Source: an uncultured Prevotella sp. (lineage in GTDB: Bacteria > Bacteroidota > Bacteroidia > Bacteroidales > Bacteroidaceae). Taken from it: a stretch of 19,029 bases of DNA. Numbering within the stretch: position 1 is the first letter of the stretch; every line of letters begins with the position of its first letter. The translations under genes were made by a program, and so were the position numbers. The notes below the pieces were generated by a model. The model had not been told where the DNA came from. It saw only the letters and a program-made list of their open reading frames with translations, and searched no databases. Location of the stretch: the NCBI GenBank assembly GCA_900548195.1, contig URJQ01000055.1, forward strand, positions 1 through 19,029, written 5' to 3'. Shown one piece after another: positions 1-7,218 of the stretch.

Positions 1-178
1 AATATACAGAATTCCAATGATTTCAAAGAACAAAAGATGTGTATAAAGGGTAGGGTGTTGCCCTGGGCTATATTCTTTTGGGCTGACAGCCCTTTCTCTA
101 CCATTAGTGACACTTTTGTTAGTTCACTTTTTTTGAGTGATTTATTAGACTTTTCTATGGTCTTTTCTAATTCCAGTG

Positions 179-210
179 CAAAGGTAATACAATATCATTT
201 AATTCACAAA
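179..210 (-). promoter_or_regulatory. Leftward Bacteroidetes-type promoter
   Basis: Read on the minus strand, TTTG (complement of CAAA at 207-210) is followed after 20 bases by TACCTTTG (complement of 179-186). This fits the Bacteroidetes primary sigma consensus TTTG-N19-21-TAnnTTTG. It points left, out of the window, so it would serve a gene divergent from mutS that is not visible here. Its -33 box lies within a perfect palindrome at 202-220, which could be an operator. Confidence 0.55.
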
Positions 211-220
211 TTTTGTGAAT
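202..220. promoter_or_regulatory. 19-base perfect palindrome, possible operator
   Basis: ATTCACAAA-T-TTTGTGAAT is a perfect inverted repeat with one central base. It covers the -33 box of the leftward promoter at 179-210. A dimeric regulator could bind here and block that promoter, but AT-rich sequence produces palindromes by chance, so this is a suggestion only. Confidence 0.3.
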
Positions 221-302
221 ATTATTTGATTGATATTACTCTTTTTGAGTAATTTATATGCTAATTTACGATGTAAAAGAAGAGTTTCTGAAGAAAAATT
301 AG

Positions 303-310
303 TAATTTTG
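303..310 (+). promoter_or_regulatory. Possible -7 box for mutS
   Basis: TAATTTTG matches the Bacteroidetes -7 consensus TAnnTTTG and lies 49 bases before the mutS start. No good TTTG is present at the expected upstream spacing, so support is partial. The wider string GTAATTTTGCAT (302-313) recurs exactly in front of the secreted protein gene at 5147-6856 on the other strand. Confidence 0.35.
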
Positions 311-359
311 CATTTTATATAAAGATAATAAAACAACAAGACAAGAAAACGACATAGAA

Positions 360-3017
360 ATGGCAAAGAAAAGCGGCGAACTGACGCCGATGATGAAACA
401 GTTCTTCGACCTCAAAGCAAAGCACCCGGATGCGTTGCTGCTCTTCCGTTGCGGCGACTTCTACGAGACCTACTGCGATGACGCAGTGGATGCCTCTCGC
501 ATACTCGGTATCACGCTGACCAGAAGAAACAATGGAGCGACACAGGGAGACGCCATGGCAGGATTTCCACACCATGCACTCGACACCTATCTGCCACGAC
601 TGATAAGGGCAGGAAGGAGAGTGGCGATATGCGACCAGTTGGAAGATCCAAAACTGACAAAGAAACTTGTCAAGAGAGGCATCACAGAGCTTGTCACACC
701 AGGCGTGGTGATGAACGATAACGTGCTGGAAAACAATAAGAACAACTTTCTATGCGCATTGCATTTCGGTAAGTCAGCCTGCGGAATATCATTGCTCGAT
801 ATTTCAACAGGAGAATACCTCGTCGATGAAGGAACATTCGAATATGTCGATAAACTCATAACCAATTTCCAGCCGAAGGAAGTAATCATCGAGAGAGGCA
901 GAAAGCACTTCTTCGAAGAAAACTTCGGCACAGGGCTCTTCACCTACGAGATGGACGACTGGGTCTTTACCGACCAGACAGCCCGACAGAAGCTCAACGC
1001 ACACTTCAATGTCAAGTCGATGAAGGGATTCGGAGTGGAAAACCTCAAGACAGGACTCATTGCGGCAGGAGCCATACTGCAATATCTGGAGATAACGCAG
1101 CATACCCATATCGGACATATCATCCGACTGAAACGCATTGACGCAGAGAGATATGTGCGACTGGATAACTTCACCGTGCGCAATCTGGAGATACTCGACT
1201 CCATGCAGCAGGATGGAGCCAACCTCATCAGCGTCATAGATAAGACCGTGTCGCCGATGGGAGCACGACAGTTGCGCCGACTCGTGGTCTTCCCGCTAAG
1301 AGAAAAGAAGAGGATAGACGAGAGACTCGACGTGGTCGATTATATGTTTCGTGACCCAGAGTTCCGCTGCGGCATCGACGAGCAGATGCAGACCATAGGC
1401 GACCTTGAGAGAATATCATCAAAGATAGCCACAGGAAGAGTAAATCCAAGGGAGGTAATACAGCTCAAGAACGCCCTCGCGGCACTCGAACCAATACGCA
1501 ATATGTGCGCCGAAGCAGACCTCGACGTGCTCAACAGGATAGCAGACCTCATCAATCCGCTTACCCAACTCAGAGAAAAGATAGAGCATACGGTGAACCC
1601 AAATCCGCCACTGCTGGTCAATAAGGGCGACGTAATACGCAACGGAGTAAACCCAGAGCTCGACGAACTGCGAGAGATAGCATACTCAGGAAAAGACTAC
1701 CTGCTCAAGATGCAGAAGGAAGAAGCCGAGAAGACTGGCATCTCATCGCTCAAAATAGGATATAACAACGTATTCGGATATTACCTCGAAGTGCGTAACA
1801 CATTCAAGGACAACGTGCCGCCAGAATGGATAAGAAAGCAGACACTCGCACAGGCAGAGCGCTATATCACACAGGAACTGAAGGAATACGAAGAGAAAAT
1901 CCTTGGCGCGGAAGACAAGATACTGGCTCTCGAAGCCAAACTGTATGCCGACCTCGTCGCTTTCATGCAGCCATTCATCAGCGAGATGCAGATGGATGCG
2001 CAGATGGTGGGCAATCTCGACTGCTTGCTCTCATTCGCCAAGGTGTCACTGGAGAATAATTACATACGTCCCGTAATCGAAGACAGCAACGTGCTCGACA
2101 TCAGAGGTGGACGACATCCCGTGATAGAGAAATATCTACCTGTGGGCGAAAGCTATGTGCCTAACGACGTGAAGCTCGAAGCACCGTCAGCAAAAGGCGA
2201 AGAGAAAGCAGAAGAAGTCACTCCGCAGATAATGATTATCACAGGTCCAAACATGGCTGGTAAGTCAGCATTGCTCCGCCAGACAGCGCTGATAGTGCTC
2301 ATGGCGCAGATAGGATGCTACGTGCCGGCAGAGAGCGCACGCATCGGTATCGTCGATAAGATATTCACCCGTGTCGGCGCAAGCGATAATCTCAGCGTCG
2401 GAGAGTCCACCTTTATGGTAGAGATGACCGAGGCGGCAAATATCCTCAACAACGTGACCGACCGCTCGCTCGTGCTCTTCGACGAACTCGGACGCGGCAC
2501 ATCGACCTATGATGGCATATCAATAGCCTGGGCTATAGTGGAGTATCTCCATGAGCATAGTGGCGCAGAGGCTCGCACGCTCTTTGCCACCCACTATCAT
2601 GAGCTCAACGAGATGGAGAAGCACTTCGCGCGAATACGTAATTATAATGTGTCGGTGAAGGAGATAAATGGCAAGATAATCTTCTTGCGCAAGCTCGTAA
2701 AAGGTGGCAGCGAGCATTCATTCGGTATTCATGTGGCGCAGCTTGCCGGTATGCCGCATACCATTATCAAGCGTGCCAACGTCATCCTCAAGGCATTGGA
2801 GGAAGAGGGCAATCAGGTAGGCTCTGCTGGAAAGCCGGATATGGAGAATGTGACGGCGCGTGCCAACGCCCAAGCACAGTTGAGCTTCTTCCAGCTCGAT
2901 GACCCTGTGCTCTGTCAGGTGAGAGATGAAATCCTCGGTATTGACGTCAATAACCTCACCCCTCTTGAGGCTCTCAATAAGCTTTCGGAGATAAAGAAGA
3001 TTGTGGATCCGAGGTGA
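360..3017 (+). CDS. mutS: DNA mismatch repair protein MutS
   Basis: MutS recognises mismatched bases as a dimer and starts methyl-independent mismatch repair with MutL in the cytoplasm. The 885-residue length is typical of bacterial MutS1. The mismatch-reading Phe-X-Glu motif is visible as GDFYE near residues 32-36. The C-terminal ATPase carries the Walker A motif TGPNMAGKS near 628-636, the Walker B motif VLFDE near 705-709 and the conserved FATHYHEL near 742-749. The connector, core lever and clamp regions lie between them. The chosen ATG gives the standard N-terminus and is preceded by an A-rich leader without a clear Shine-Dalgarno sequence, as is usual in Bacteroidetes. The gene stands alone on the plus strand and converges on the lyase gene; a 34-base inverted repeat lies between them. 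Function is near certain. Confidence 0.98.
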   Translation: MAKKSGELTPMMKQFFDLKAKHPDALLLFRCGDFYETYCDDAVDASRILGITLTRRNNGATQGDAMAGFPHHALDTYLPRLIRAGRRVAICDQLEDPKLTKKLVKRGITELVTPGVVMNDNVLENNKNNFLCALHFGKSACGISLLDISTGEYLVDEGTFEYVDKLITNFQPKEVIIERGRKHFFEENFGTGLFTYEMDDWVFTDQTARQKLNAHFNVKSMKGFGVENLKTGLIAAGAILQYLEITQHTHIGHIIRLKRIDAERYVRLDNFTVRNLEILDSMQQDGANLISVIDKTVSPMGARQLRRLVVFPLREKKRIDERLDVVDYMFRDPEFRCGIDEQMQTIGDLERISSKIATGRVNPREVIQLKNALAALEPIRNMCAEADLDVLNRIADLINPLTQLREKIEHTVNPNPPLLVNKGDVIRNGVNPELDELREIAYSGKDYLLKMQKEEAEKTGISSLKIGYNNVFGYYLEVRNTFKDNVPPEWIRKQTLAQAERYITQELKEYEEKILGAEDKILALEAKLYADLVAFMQPFISEMQMDAQMVGNLDCLLSFAKVSLENNYIRPVIEDSNVLDIRGGRHPVIEKYLPVGESYVPNDVKLEAPSAKGEEKAEEVTPQIMIITGPNMAGKSALLRQTALIVLMAQIGCYVPAESARIGIVDKIFTRVGASDNLSVGESTFMVEMTEAANILNNVTDRSLVLFDELGRGTSTYDGISIAWAIVEYLHEHSGAEARTLFATHYHELNEMEKHFARIRNYNVSVKEINGKIIFLRKLVKGGSEHSFGIHVAQLAGMPHTIIKRANVILKALEEEGNQVGSAGKPDMENVTARANAQAQLSFFQLDDPVLCQVRDEILGIDVNNLTPLEALNKLSEIKKIVDPR

Positions 3018-3029
3018 GAGTTTGCTTTT

Positions 3030-3153
3030 GTGAAAAGTGAAGAGTGAAAAGTGAAGAGTGAAAAGTGAAAAATCGCGCTGACGCAGTAGAATATTTGCTT
3101 GGGTCGCATTATCCGGCAGGCGATTTTTCACTTTTCACTCTTCACTTTTCACT
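3030..3153. repeat. GTGAAAA heptamer array forming a 34-bp inverted repeat
   Basis: Six seven-base units (GTGAAAA or GTGAAGA) run from 3030 to 3071, followed by ATCGC. The last 34 bases (3043-3076) are repeated perfectly in inverted orientation at 3120-3153, with a 43-base loop. The loop begins GCTGACGCAGTAG, resembling the tail of the hairpin element found elsewhere in the window. The structure fills the gap between the convergent mutS and lyase genes, so it could end transcription from both sides. The lyase stop codon (3149-3151) lies inside the right arm. Confidence 0.8.
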
Positions 3154-5044
3154 TATTATAATTCACTTTCTTTCCCCCCTTACATACCGTAACACCGCGA
3201 TAGGAAGATGTGACGCGTTGTCCGGTGAGGTTGAAGAGGGATTTGTTTTTGCAGGTGTCATTATTTTTCTGGATATCTGTTTGGATATCGCTGATGCCAG
3301 AAGTGATGGCGTCACCGCTTTCCAGTTTCACGCAGTCATAGAGGAAACCGCCGTTCTTGCCGTTTCCGGACATGGTGAAAGAGATGATATTAGTACCCTT
3401 TTTCAATTTAGAAGCACTGAAAGAAGTGGAAAAAAGCCAATGGCGACCAGCATTGACGGCGCTGCGGTAGATGGCGGCGTCGTTGACACCCGGTTTCCAT
3501 GTGTCAACCTCCTTGCCGTTCACGTTCACCTTAACCGTACTGCCAGCGTTGGTGCAGCCAGCGAGTGAAGCAGTCAGGACAGCGTTGCCACGTGGCAGTT
3601 CATCGAGATTGAAGCGCACGGTCCATGTTCCCGCTTTCGTCTGTGCGTAATACCAGTCCTTTTCCGGTTTGCTTGCCCCGATGATGTAGGTGAGGTTATC
3701 CGGAGGAAGATTCCACAGACCATACTGACGGACGGTGTCAGAGTAGTGGAAACCATCCGAACGGCGGTTGTTCTCGCCTATCATCCAGTGGAGTTTGGCG
3801 TAACGCTTTGGAGTCCAGTCGATAGTGCCGAGCGACTGCTCGCCCTCCCCTATCGTGATATTCTCCATCTGCAGTTCGTCAGTCACATCGCCAGCCAGAG
3901 CATAGGCATAGAGAGTATATTTGCCAGGGCGCACATTCTTGAGAATGAAATCGCCGTTGGCATCAGTTGTGGTCCAGAAATTATAGCCGTGGGTGTGGGT
4001 AACCAGTTCGGTGCCAGACTCCTGGGTGAGGACGATGCGTACGGAGTCGTTGCGCTGTCCGGTGGCAACATTGAGATGACCCGTCACATTGCCTCGTTTC
4101 TTCGGGTAAAGGTCATTATCAAACCATTGGAAAGGCCATTTCTCCTGCTGTTCCAATGCGATGCGCTTGGCGTTGACAAGCGGAGAAGTGCTGTAGTTGG
4201 CATAGATAAGGAAAGGTCCAAAGAGCTTTTTCTCGCCTTCGTCGAGCACCATAGCGGCGCCTCCGAGGTGTTCTCCCTGAAGCATCTGGATGGTGATAGG
4301 CGACTTGCTGGTGGCGTGCACCATGAGTTCCTGGCGGTCGCAGGCACCGTTCAGCCATTCATAGGATACGGGGATGTTCCATACGCCGTATGAATTATTG
4401 TTCCATACGCCGTGCACGGTGTCGCGTTCGATGAAGTTAGCCCAGTTGTACTTGGTATATACAGAGCCGTCGGAGAGGTAATAGGTGGCATCCTGTATCT
4501 GGTTTTTTTCGGCTTCAGCCATTTCAGCATTGGTAGGTATCTTGCCGTTCATGCGGTAATCCACGTAGCCATTGAGCATGTCAGAGGCGAGGCGGGTACA
4601 TACGCGCACCTCTTTCAGCGGTTCAGAAGCCGATGTGGCAGTGCCGGTGGCGATGACGTATGTATATACTCCGGCAATGTCATTGCGCATGATGTAGCCC
4701 TGCTGGAAGATGGTATTGCCGGAAGTGGCGCTGTAAAGCACTTCACACATCTCGTTGGTCTGCTTGATTATTTTGAGTTCAGTGGGACTGAGAGCCTTGT
4801 TTCCTTGCGCTGTGGTGTAGTCGAAGTATATGCCGCCGTGGCTGCCGTCGATGAGCTCTCTTGAGCCCCACTTCATGCTGCTTGCCCTACCGTTGCTTCC
4901 TATCTTGATGGTGGTCTTGCCGTTAGACATGGTAACGGTCATTCCGCTGACGGTGAGCTTCACGTTGGTGAAGCCAGATGCGGCTTGCAGTCCGATTGCT
5001 GTCAGGAGGGTGGTGAGAATAGTTGTCAGTAGCCTTTTTGTCAT
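3149..5044 (-). CDS. Secreted rhamnogalacturonan lyase, polysaccharide lyase family 4
   Basis: The 631-residue protein probably cleaves the rhamnogalacturonan I backbone of pectin by beta-elimination. It starts with a signal peptide (residues 1 to about 21). A catalytic beta-sandwich domain runs to about 310. A fibronectin-like middle domain covers about 317-405 (GHLNVATGQR … GDFILKNVRPGKYTLYAY). A jelly-roll carbohydrate-binding-like domain covers about 411-577, ending GGFLYDCVKLE. This three-part order is the family-4 layout. By comparison with the Aspergillus enzyme, Arg147/Arg151 and Lys198, with His243 or His259, are candidate catalytic residues; that alignment was by eye and is tentative. 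The C-terminus ends in a Prevotella-type tail (LFNLTGQRV … GGKKVNYNK), probably a sorting or anchoring signal. No SusC/SusD pair is adjacent. Confidence 0.85.
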   Translation of the reverse strand: MTKRLLTTILTTLLTAIGLQAASGFTNVKLTVSGMTVTMSNGKTTIKIGSNGRASSMKWGSRELIDGSHGGIYFDYTTAQGNKALSPTELKIIKQTNEMCEVLYSATSGNTIFQQGYIMRNDIAGVYTYVIATGTATSASEPLKEVRVCTRLASDMLNGYVDYRMNGKIPTNAEMAEAEKNQIQDATYYLSDGSVYTKYNWANFIERDTVHGVWNNNSYGVWNIPVSYEWLNGACDRQELMVHATSKSPITIQMLQGEHLGGAAMVLDEGEKKLFGPFLIYANYSTSPLVNAKRIALEQQEKWPFQWFDNDLYPKKRGNVTGHLNVATGQRNDSVRIVLTQESGTELVTHTHGYNFWTTTDANGDFILKNVRPGKYTLYAYALAGDVTDELQMENITIGEGEQSLGTIDWTPKRYAKLHWMIGENNRRSDGFHYSDTVRQYGLWNLPPDNLTYIIGASKPEKDWYYAQTKAGTWTVRFNLDELPRGNAVLTASLAGCTNAGSTVKVNVNGKEVDTWKPGVNDAAIYRSAVNAGRHWLFSTSFSASKLKKGTNIISFTMSGNGKNGGFLYDCVKLESGDAITSGISDIQTDIQKNNDTCKNKSLFNLTGQRVTSSYRGVTVCKGGKKVNYNK

Positions 5045-5052
5045 TTTTCTTT

Positions 5053-5094
5053 TATTATATAGTCAGTGATAGGTATTATATAGACAGTGATAGG
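5053..5094 (-). repeat. Tandem 21-bp repeat upstream of the lyase gene
   Basis: Two adjacent 21-base copies, 5053-5073 and 5074-5094, differ at one base (T at 5063, A at 5084). On the minus strand each reads CCTATCACTG, one variable base, then CTATATAATA. They lie 9-50 bases before the lyase start. A spacing of two helical turns would suit a regulator binding side by side, but a simple slippage duplication is equally possible. Confidence 0.6.
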
Positions 5095-5113
5095 GCTACC
5101 CGATGGCAGCCCT
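5092..5113 (-). promoter_or_regulatory. Hairpin upstream of the lyase gene
   Basis: AGGGCT at 5092-5097 pairs with AGCCCT at 5108-5113; inner CC/GG pairs extend the stem past one mismatch. It lies about 47 bases before the lyase ATG, a position like that of the GTAACG-loop hairpins of other genes here, but its loop sequence differs. It could instead terminate the upstream secreted-protein gene, though no U-tract follows. Confidence 0.4.
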
Positions 5114-5120
5114 ACCCTAT

Positions 5121-5160
5121 TTCTTCTTACTTAATCTGTTTTCTTCTTACTTGATTTGTG
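5121..5160 (-). repeat. Tandem 20-bp duplication across the stop codon of the secreted protein gene
   Basis: Bases 5121-5140 and 5141-5160 are adjacent copies with three differences. The right copy contains the last codons of the upstream gene (CAA ATC AAG TAA, Gln-Ile-Lys-stop). The left copy reads CAG ATT AAG TAA, which would encode the same ending. Two of the three differences are therefore silent in that reading, which hints that the outer copy may be a relic of a related gene end. Confidence 0.6.
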
Positions 5161-6856
5161 AGCCGACAGCGTTGTATTCGTTGTTGCCCTTCACGATGAT
5201 GATCTGACCGTTTCTTACCATCTTCTTTGCCTTTGCATTGCCGGAGACGGTAACGTCGTTGATACCTGTGCCTTCACCTGGTTCTGGTTCAGGAGTGTCG
5301 GTGGAAGCATAGATGATGATGGCGTCGAGACCCTTGCTCTCGGAAGTGCCAGCCTTCCAGATTACAGGAGTGTTGTCCTCAGTGACGGTGATGAGAGAAG
5401 ACTCAGCTAAAGACATATTGTCGCTGGTGGACATCAGGCCGATGCTGTCAGTGCCAACATAGAAATTATAGATGCTGTTGCCCTTTGCATTGTCGAAGAG
5501 AGCAGCCTGGATCTTGTAGGTGCCGGCATTGAGCTTGCAGAGCTCCACGTCCTTGGTGTTGAAGGCTGCGGCTTTGTTTGAGCAGCGTACAGCGACATTC
5601 TGGTGAGTGATGAGACCTACAGTGACGGAATCTGCAGTCACGAGGTCCTCGCCTTCCACGCAATATACGCAGTCAGAGATATTAGCGTCCTTGTATTCGA
5701 TTACGAAAGTGGTGTCAGACTTGAGGGTGAAGTCCTGCTTGAACTCAGAACCTCTTGCACCATAAGTGAATATCTTGCCCTCGGCATTCATCAGCCAGTA
5801 GTTGTAAGGCACGGAGACAACGTCGCCGGCAGCGCCTTCAGTCTCAGTGATGAAAGTCTTGAGCACATTGCCTTCAGGATCCTTTGCTACAGCGGTGTAT
5901 TTGTATTTCTCGTTAGAAGCAGGAGTAATCTCTATGGAGGTGATTACGGTATTGTTTACAATCATCTCCAGGTCGCCTTCCTTCTGTACAGTGAACACGT
6001 GGAGAGCAACGCTCTTGGCGCTTGCTACGCTGTCCTTAGCCTCGTTGGTAGCGTCAGGGCATGTAGCGTTAGGAATCTGGATGGAGTGTTCCTTCTTTGT
6101 ATCAACGTAACCGAACTTGATGGCAACCTTGTCGCCTACGTTACAGTCAGGGATGAGAACCTTATTGCCACGCTGAGCCAAGTGGAGACGCTTTACGGCC
6201 GTACCAGCGGTCTGAGCCACGAGAAGGTTCTTTGCCTTTGAGGTGATATAGAGACCATCAGTCATGGAGATAGGAGTATTGCCGTCGATGGTGAGGATTT
6301 CCTCGTTGAGGTCGGTCATGAGTTGGAAACGTGCCTTGTTGCCTTTACCTGAAATTGCCCATCTTCCATTCTCCTGTGCAGCGATGGCATTGAGAGCCTC
6401 TTCCTCTTCGGCTGTAACAGTCTGAGCGAGATTCCATGAGAGTTTGCGCTCTACATCCTTTACAGTGAAAGTGAGAGTAGGCTCATTGCCTTCTTCCCAA
6501 GCTATTTCTTCGCCTTCACCAGCGATGAATTCGGTGACCTTGAAGGTATATTTCATGTCGTTCTGGAGTTCGCCGAATTCCTTGAAGACTACGCCGTCCT
6601 TGTAAGTGCCTGCGACACCTTCCAGCAGGATTTCATCGCCTGTCTCAGGAATGAGAACGGCGCTCAGGGTAACGTCAGAATACTTGTTGTCTGTGACCTC
6701 AGGGAAAGTGACTTTGATGCCTGATTTCATTACTTTTGACATACGGACGGTAGCACCTTCCTTGATGTTGTAAGCGAGATTTCCGAGTGACCAATCAGCC
6801 ATTGCGGAAAGGCTCATGAAAAGTGCGAGCACGATGAGTGTAAAGATTTTTTTCAT
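5147..6856 (-). CDS. Secreted protein of unknown function with Prevotella-type C-terminal tail
   Basis: I do not recognise the family of this 569-residue protein. It has a clear signal peptide with likely cleavage after residue 20 (SAMA/DWSLG). The body is rich in beta-strand-like, Val/Thr-rich segments and looks like several immunoglobulin- or jelly-roll-like modules. No catalytic motif is apparent. A Pro/Glu/Gly linker (DTPEPEPGEGTGINDV, near 521-536) precedes a tail ending KMVRNGQIIIVKGNNEYNAVGSQIK in two parts: a short strand pair, then YN-x-x-G. Such tails are common on exported Prevotella proteins and probably serve sorting or surface attachment (inference). The gene is upstream of, and co-directional with, the pectin lyase across a 102-base gap, so a role with plant polysaccharide is possible but unproven. 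The ATG is followed at once by the signal peptide, which supports this start. Confidence 0.8.
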   Translation of the reverse strand: MKKIFTLIVLALFMSLSAMADWSLGNLAYNIKEGATVRMSKVMKSGIKVTFPEVTDNKYSDVTLSAVLIPETGDEILLEGVAGTYKDGVVFKEFGELQNDMKYTFKVTEFIAGEGEEIAWEEGNEPTLTFTVKDVERKLSWNLAQTVTAEEEEALNAIAAQENGRWAISGKGNKARFQLMTDLNEEILTIDGNTPISMTDGLYITSKAKNLLVAQTAGTAVKRLHLAQRGNKVLIPDCNVGDKVAIKFGYVDTKKEHSIQIPNATCPDATNEAKDSVASAKSVALHVFTVQKEGDLEMIVNNTVITSIEITPASNEKYKYTAVAKDPEGNVLKTFITETEGAAGDVVSVPYNYWLMNAEGKIFTYGARGSEFKQDFTLKSDTTFVIEYKDANISDCVYCVEGEDLVTADSVTVGLITHQNVAVRCSNKAAAFNTKDVELCKLNAGTYKIQAALFDNAKGNSIYNFYVGTDSIGLMSTSDNMSLAESSLITVTEDNTPVIWKAGTSESKGLDAIIIYASTDTPEPEPGEGTGINDVTVSGNAKAKKMVRNGQIIIVKGNNEYNAVGSQIK

Positions 6857-6933
6857 AAAAAGTTAGTTTTTAGTTGTTTTGATATTATTGTCGAGGTATA
6901 AATGTCAGTTAGTCTGTTATTTTTTCCCAGATG

Positions 6934-6941
6934 CAAAATTA
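6934..6941 (-). promoter_or_regulatory. Possible -7 box for the secreted protein gene
   Basis: On the minus strand this reads TAATTTTG, matching TAnnTTTG, 77 bases before the ATG. It sits in GTAATTTTGCAT, identical to the string in front of mutS. A TTTG at the right upstream spacing is not evident. The box overlaps one arm of an inverted repeat (6935-7003). Confidence 0.35.
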
Positions 6942-7003
6942 CGGTTTTTTGATTAGAAAATACTCTAATTAAAAGTATTTAACAATCAAAAAGCCGTAAT
7001 TTT
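6935..7003. repeat. 20-bp inverted repeat in the upstream region of the secreted protein gene
   Basis: AAAATTACGGTTTTTTGATT at 6935-6954 is repeated in inverted form at 6984-7003 with one difference. A shorter ATACT/AGTAT pair (6960-6964 and 6974-6978) is nested inside. The left arm overlaps the probable -7 box, so the structure could be an operator or attenuating hairpin. Confidence 0.6.
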
Positions 7004-7032
7004 ATGGTTTTTGGTTGTGGGTATTTGTATTA

Positions 7033-7061
7033 TTGCCCGGTAACGCGGGCAACACAGTGGC
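7033..7061 (-). promoter_or_regulatory. GTAACG-loop hairpin element, distal copy
   Basis: TTGCCC (7033-7038) and GGGCAA (7047-7052) flank GGTAACGC, followed by CACAGTGGC. This is a full, perfectly paired copy of the window's hairpin family, but it lies about 176 bases before the secreted protein gene, farther than other copies are from their genes. A truncated second copy, lacking the loop, follows at 7083-7098 (GGCAACACAGTGGCGG, identical to 7048-7063). Confidence 0.7.
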
Positions 7062-7126
7062 GGCTCCGCAATACGACATGCTGGCAACACAGTGGCGGAT
7101 TGCCTATTCTGTGGGCTATCTGGTAA

Positions 7127-7206
7127 AATAAAATATCAATAAATAAAAATAAACAAATATATTTTTTTTCTATTTTTTCTTTATTTTTCTCTATTGATAT
7201 TTTATT
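7127..7206 (-). terminator. AT-rich inverted repeat downstream of lgt
   Basis: AATAAAATATCAATA (7127-7141) is repeated perfectly in inverted form at 7192-7206, and A/T-rich sequence between them extends the pairing imperfectly. It lies 12 bases past the lgt stop codon. It could be the 3' end of the ychF-lgt transcript. The stem has almost no G+C, so it is not a classical intrinsic terminator. Confidence 0.35.
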
Positions 7207-7218
7207 CAGCCCCCTACC

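Larger units (their letters stand above)
1..359. other. AT-rich intergenic region upstream of mutS
   Basis: This is a non-coding stretch with no convincing gene. A short plus-strand frame at 37-252 has no recognisable domain and runs through obvious promoter and hairpin sequence, so I do not call it. Several small hairpins are visible. GGGCTG-A-CAGCCC lies at 80-92. TCACT and AGTGA flank a T-rich loop near 124-140. A seven-pair stem, ATTACTC-TTTTT-GAGTAAT, lies at 235-253. A leftward promoter and a 19-base palindrome are listed separately. The region probably separates mutS from a divergently transcribed gene left of the window. Confidence 0.6.

Noticed and set aside
37..252. Open frame of 71 codons upstream of mutS
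   Set aside because: No domain, composition like AT-rich non-coding DNA, and it overlaps a promoter and several hairpins.
360..3017. Change in codon habit along mutS (more AGA/AGG in the first two thirds, more CGT/CGC later)
   Set aside because: Seen by eye only and not counted; all motifs and length are normal, so recombination within the gene is not supported.
3030..3153. CRISPR-like repeat array
   Set aside because: Units are seven bases with no unique spacers, and the array is a simple repeat forming an inverted pair.
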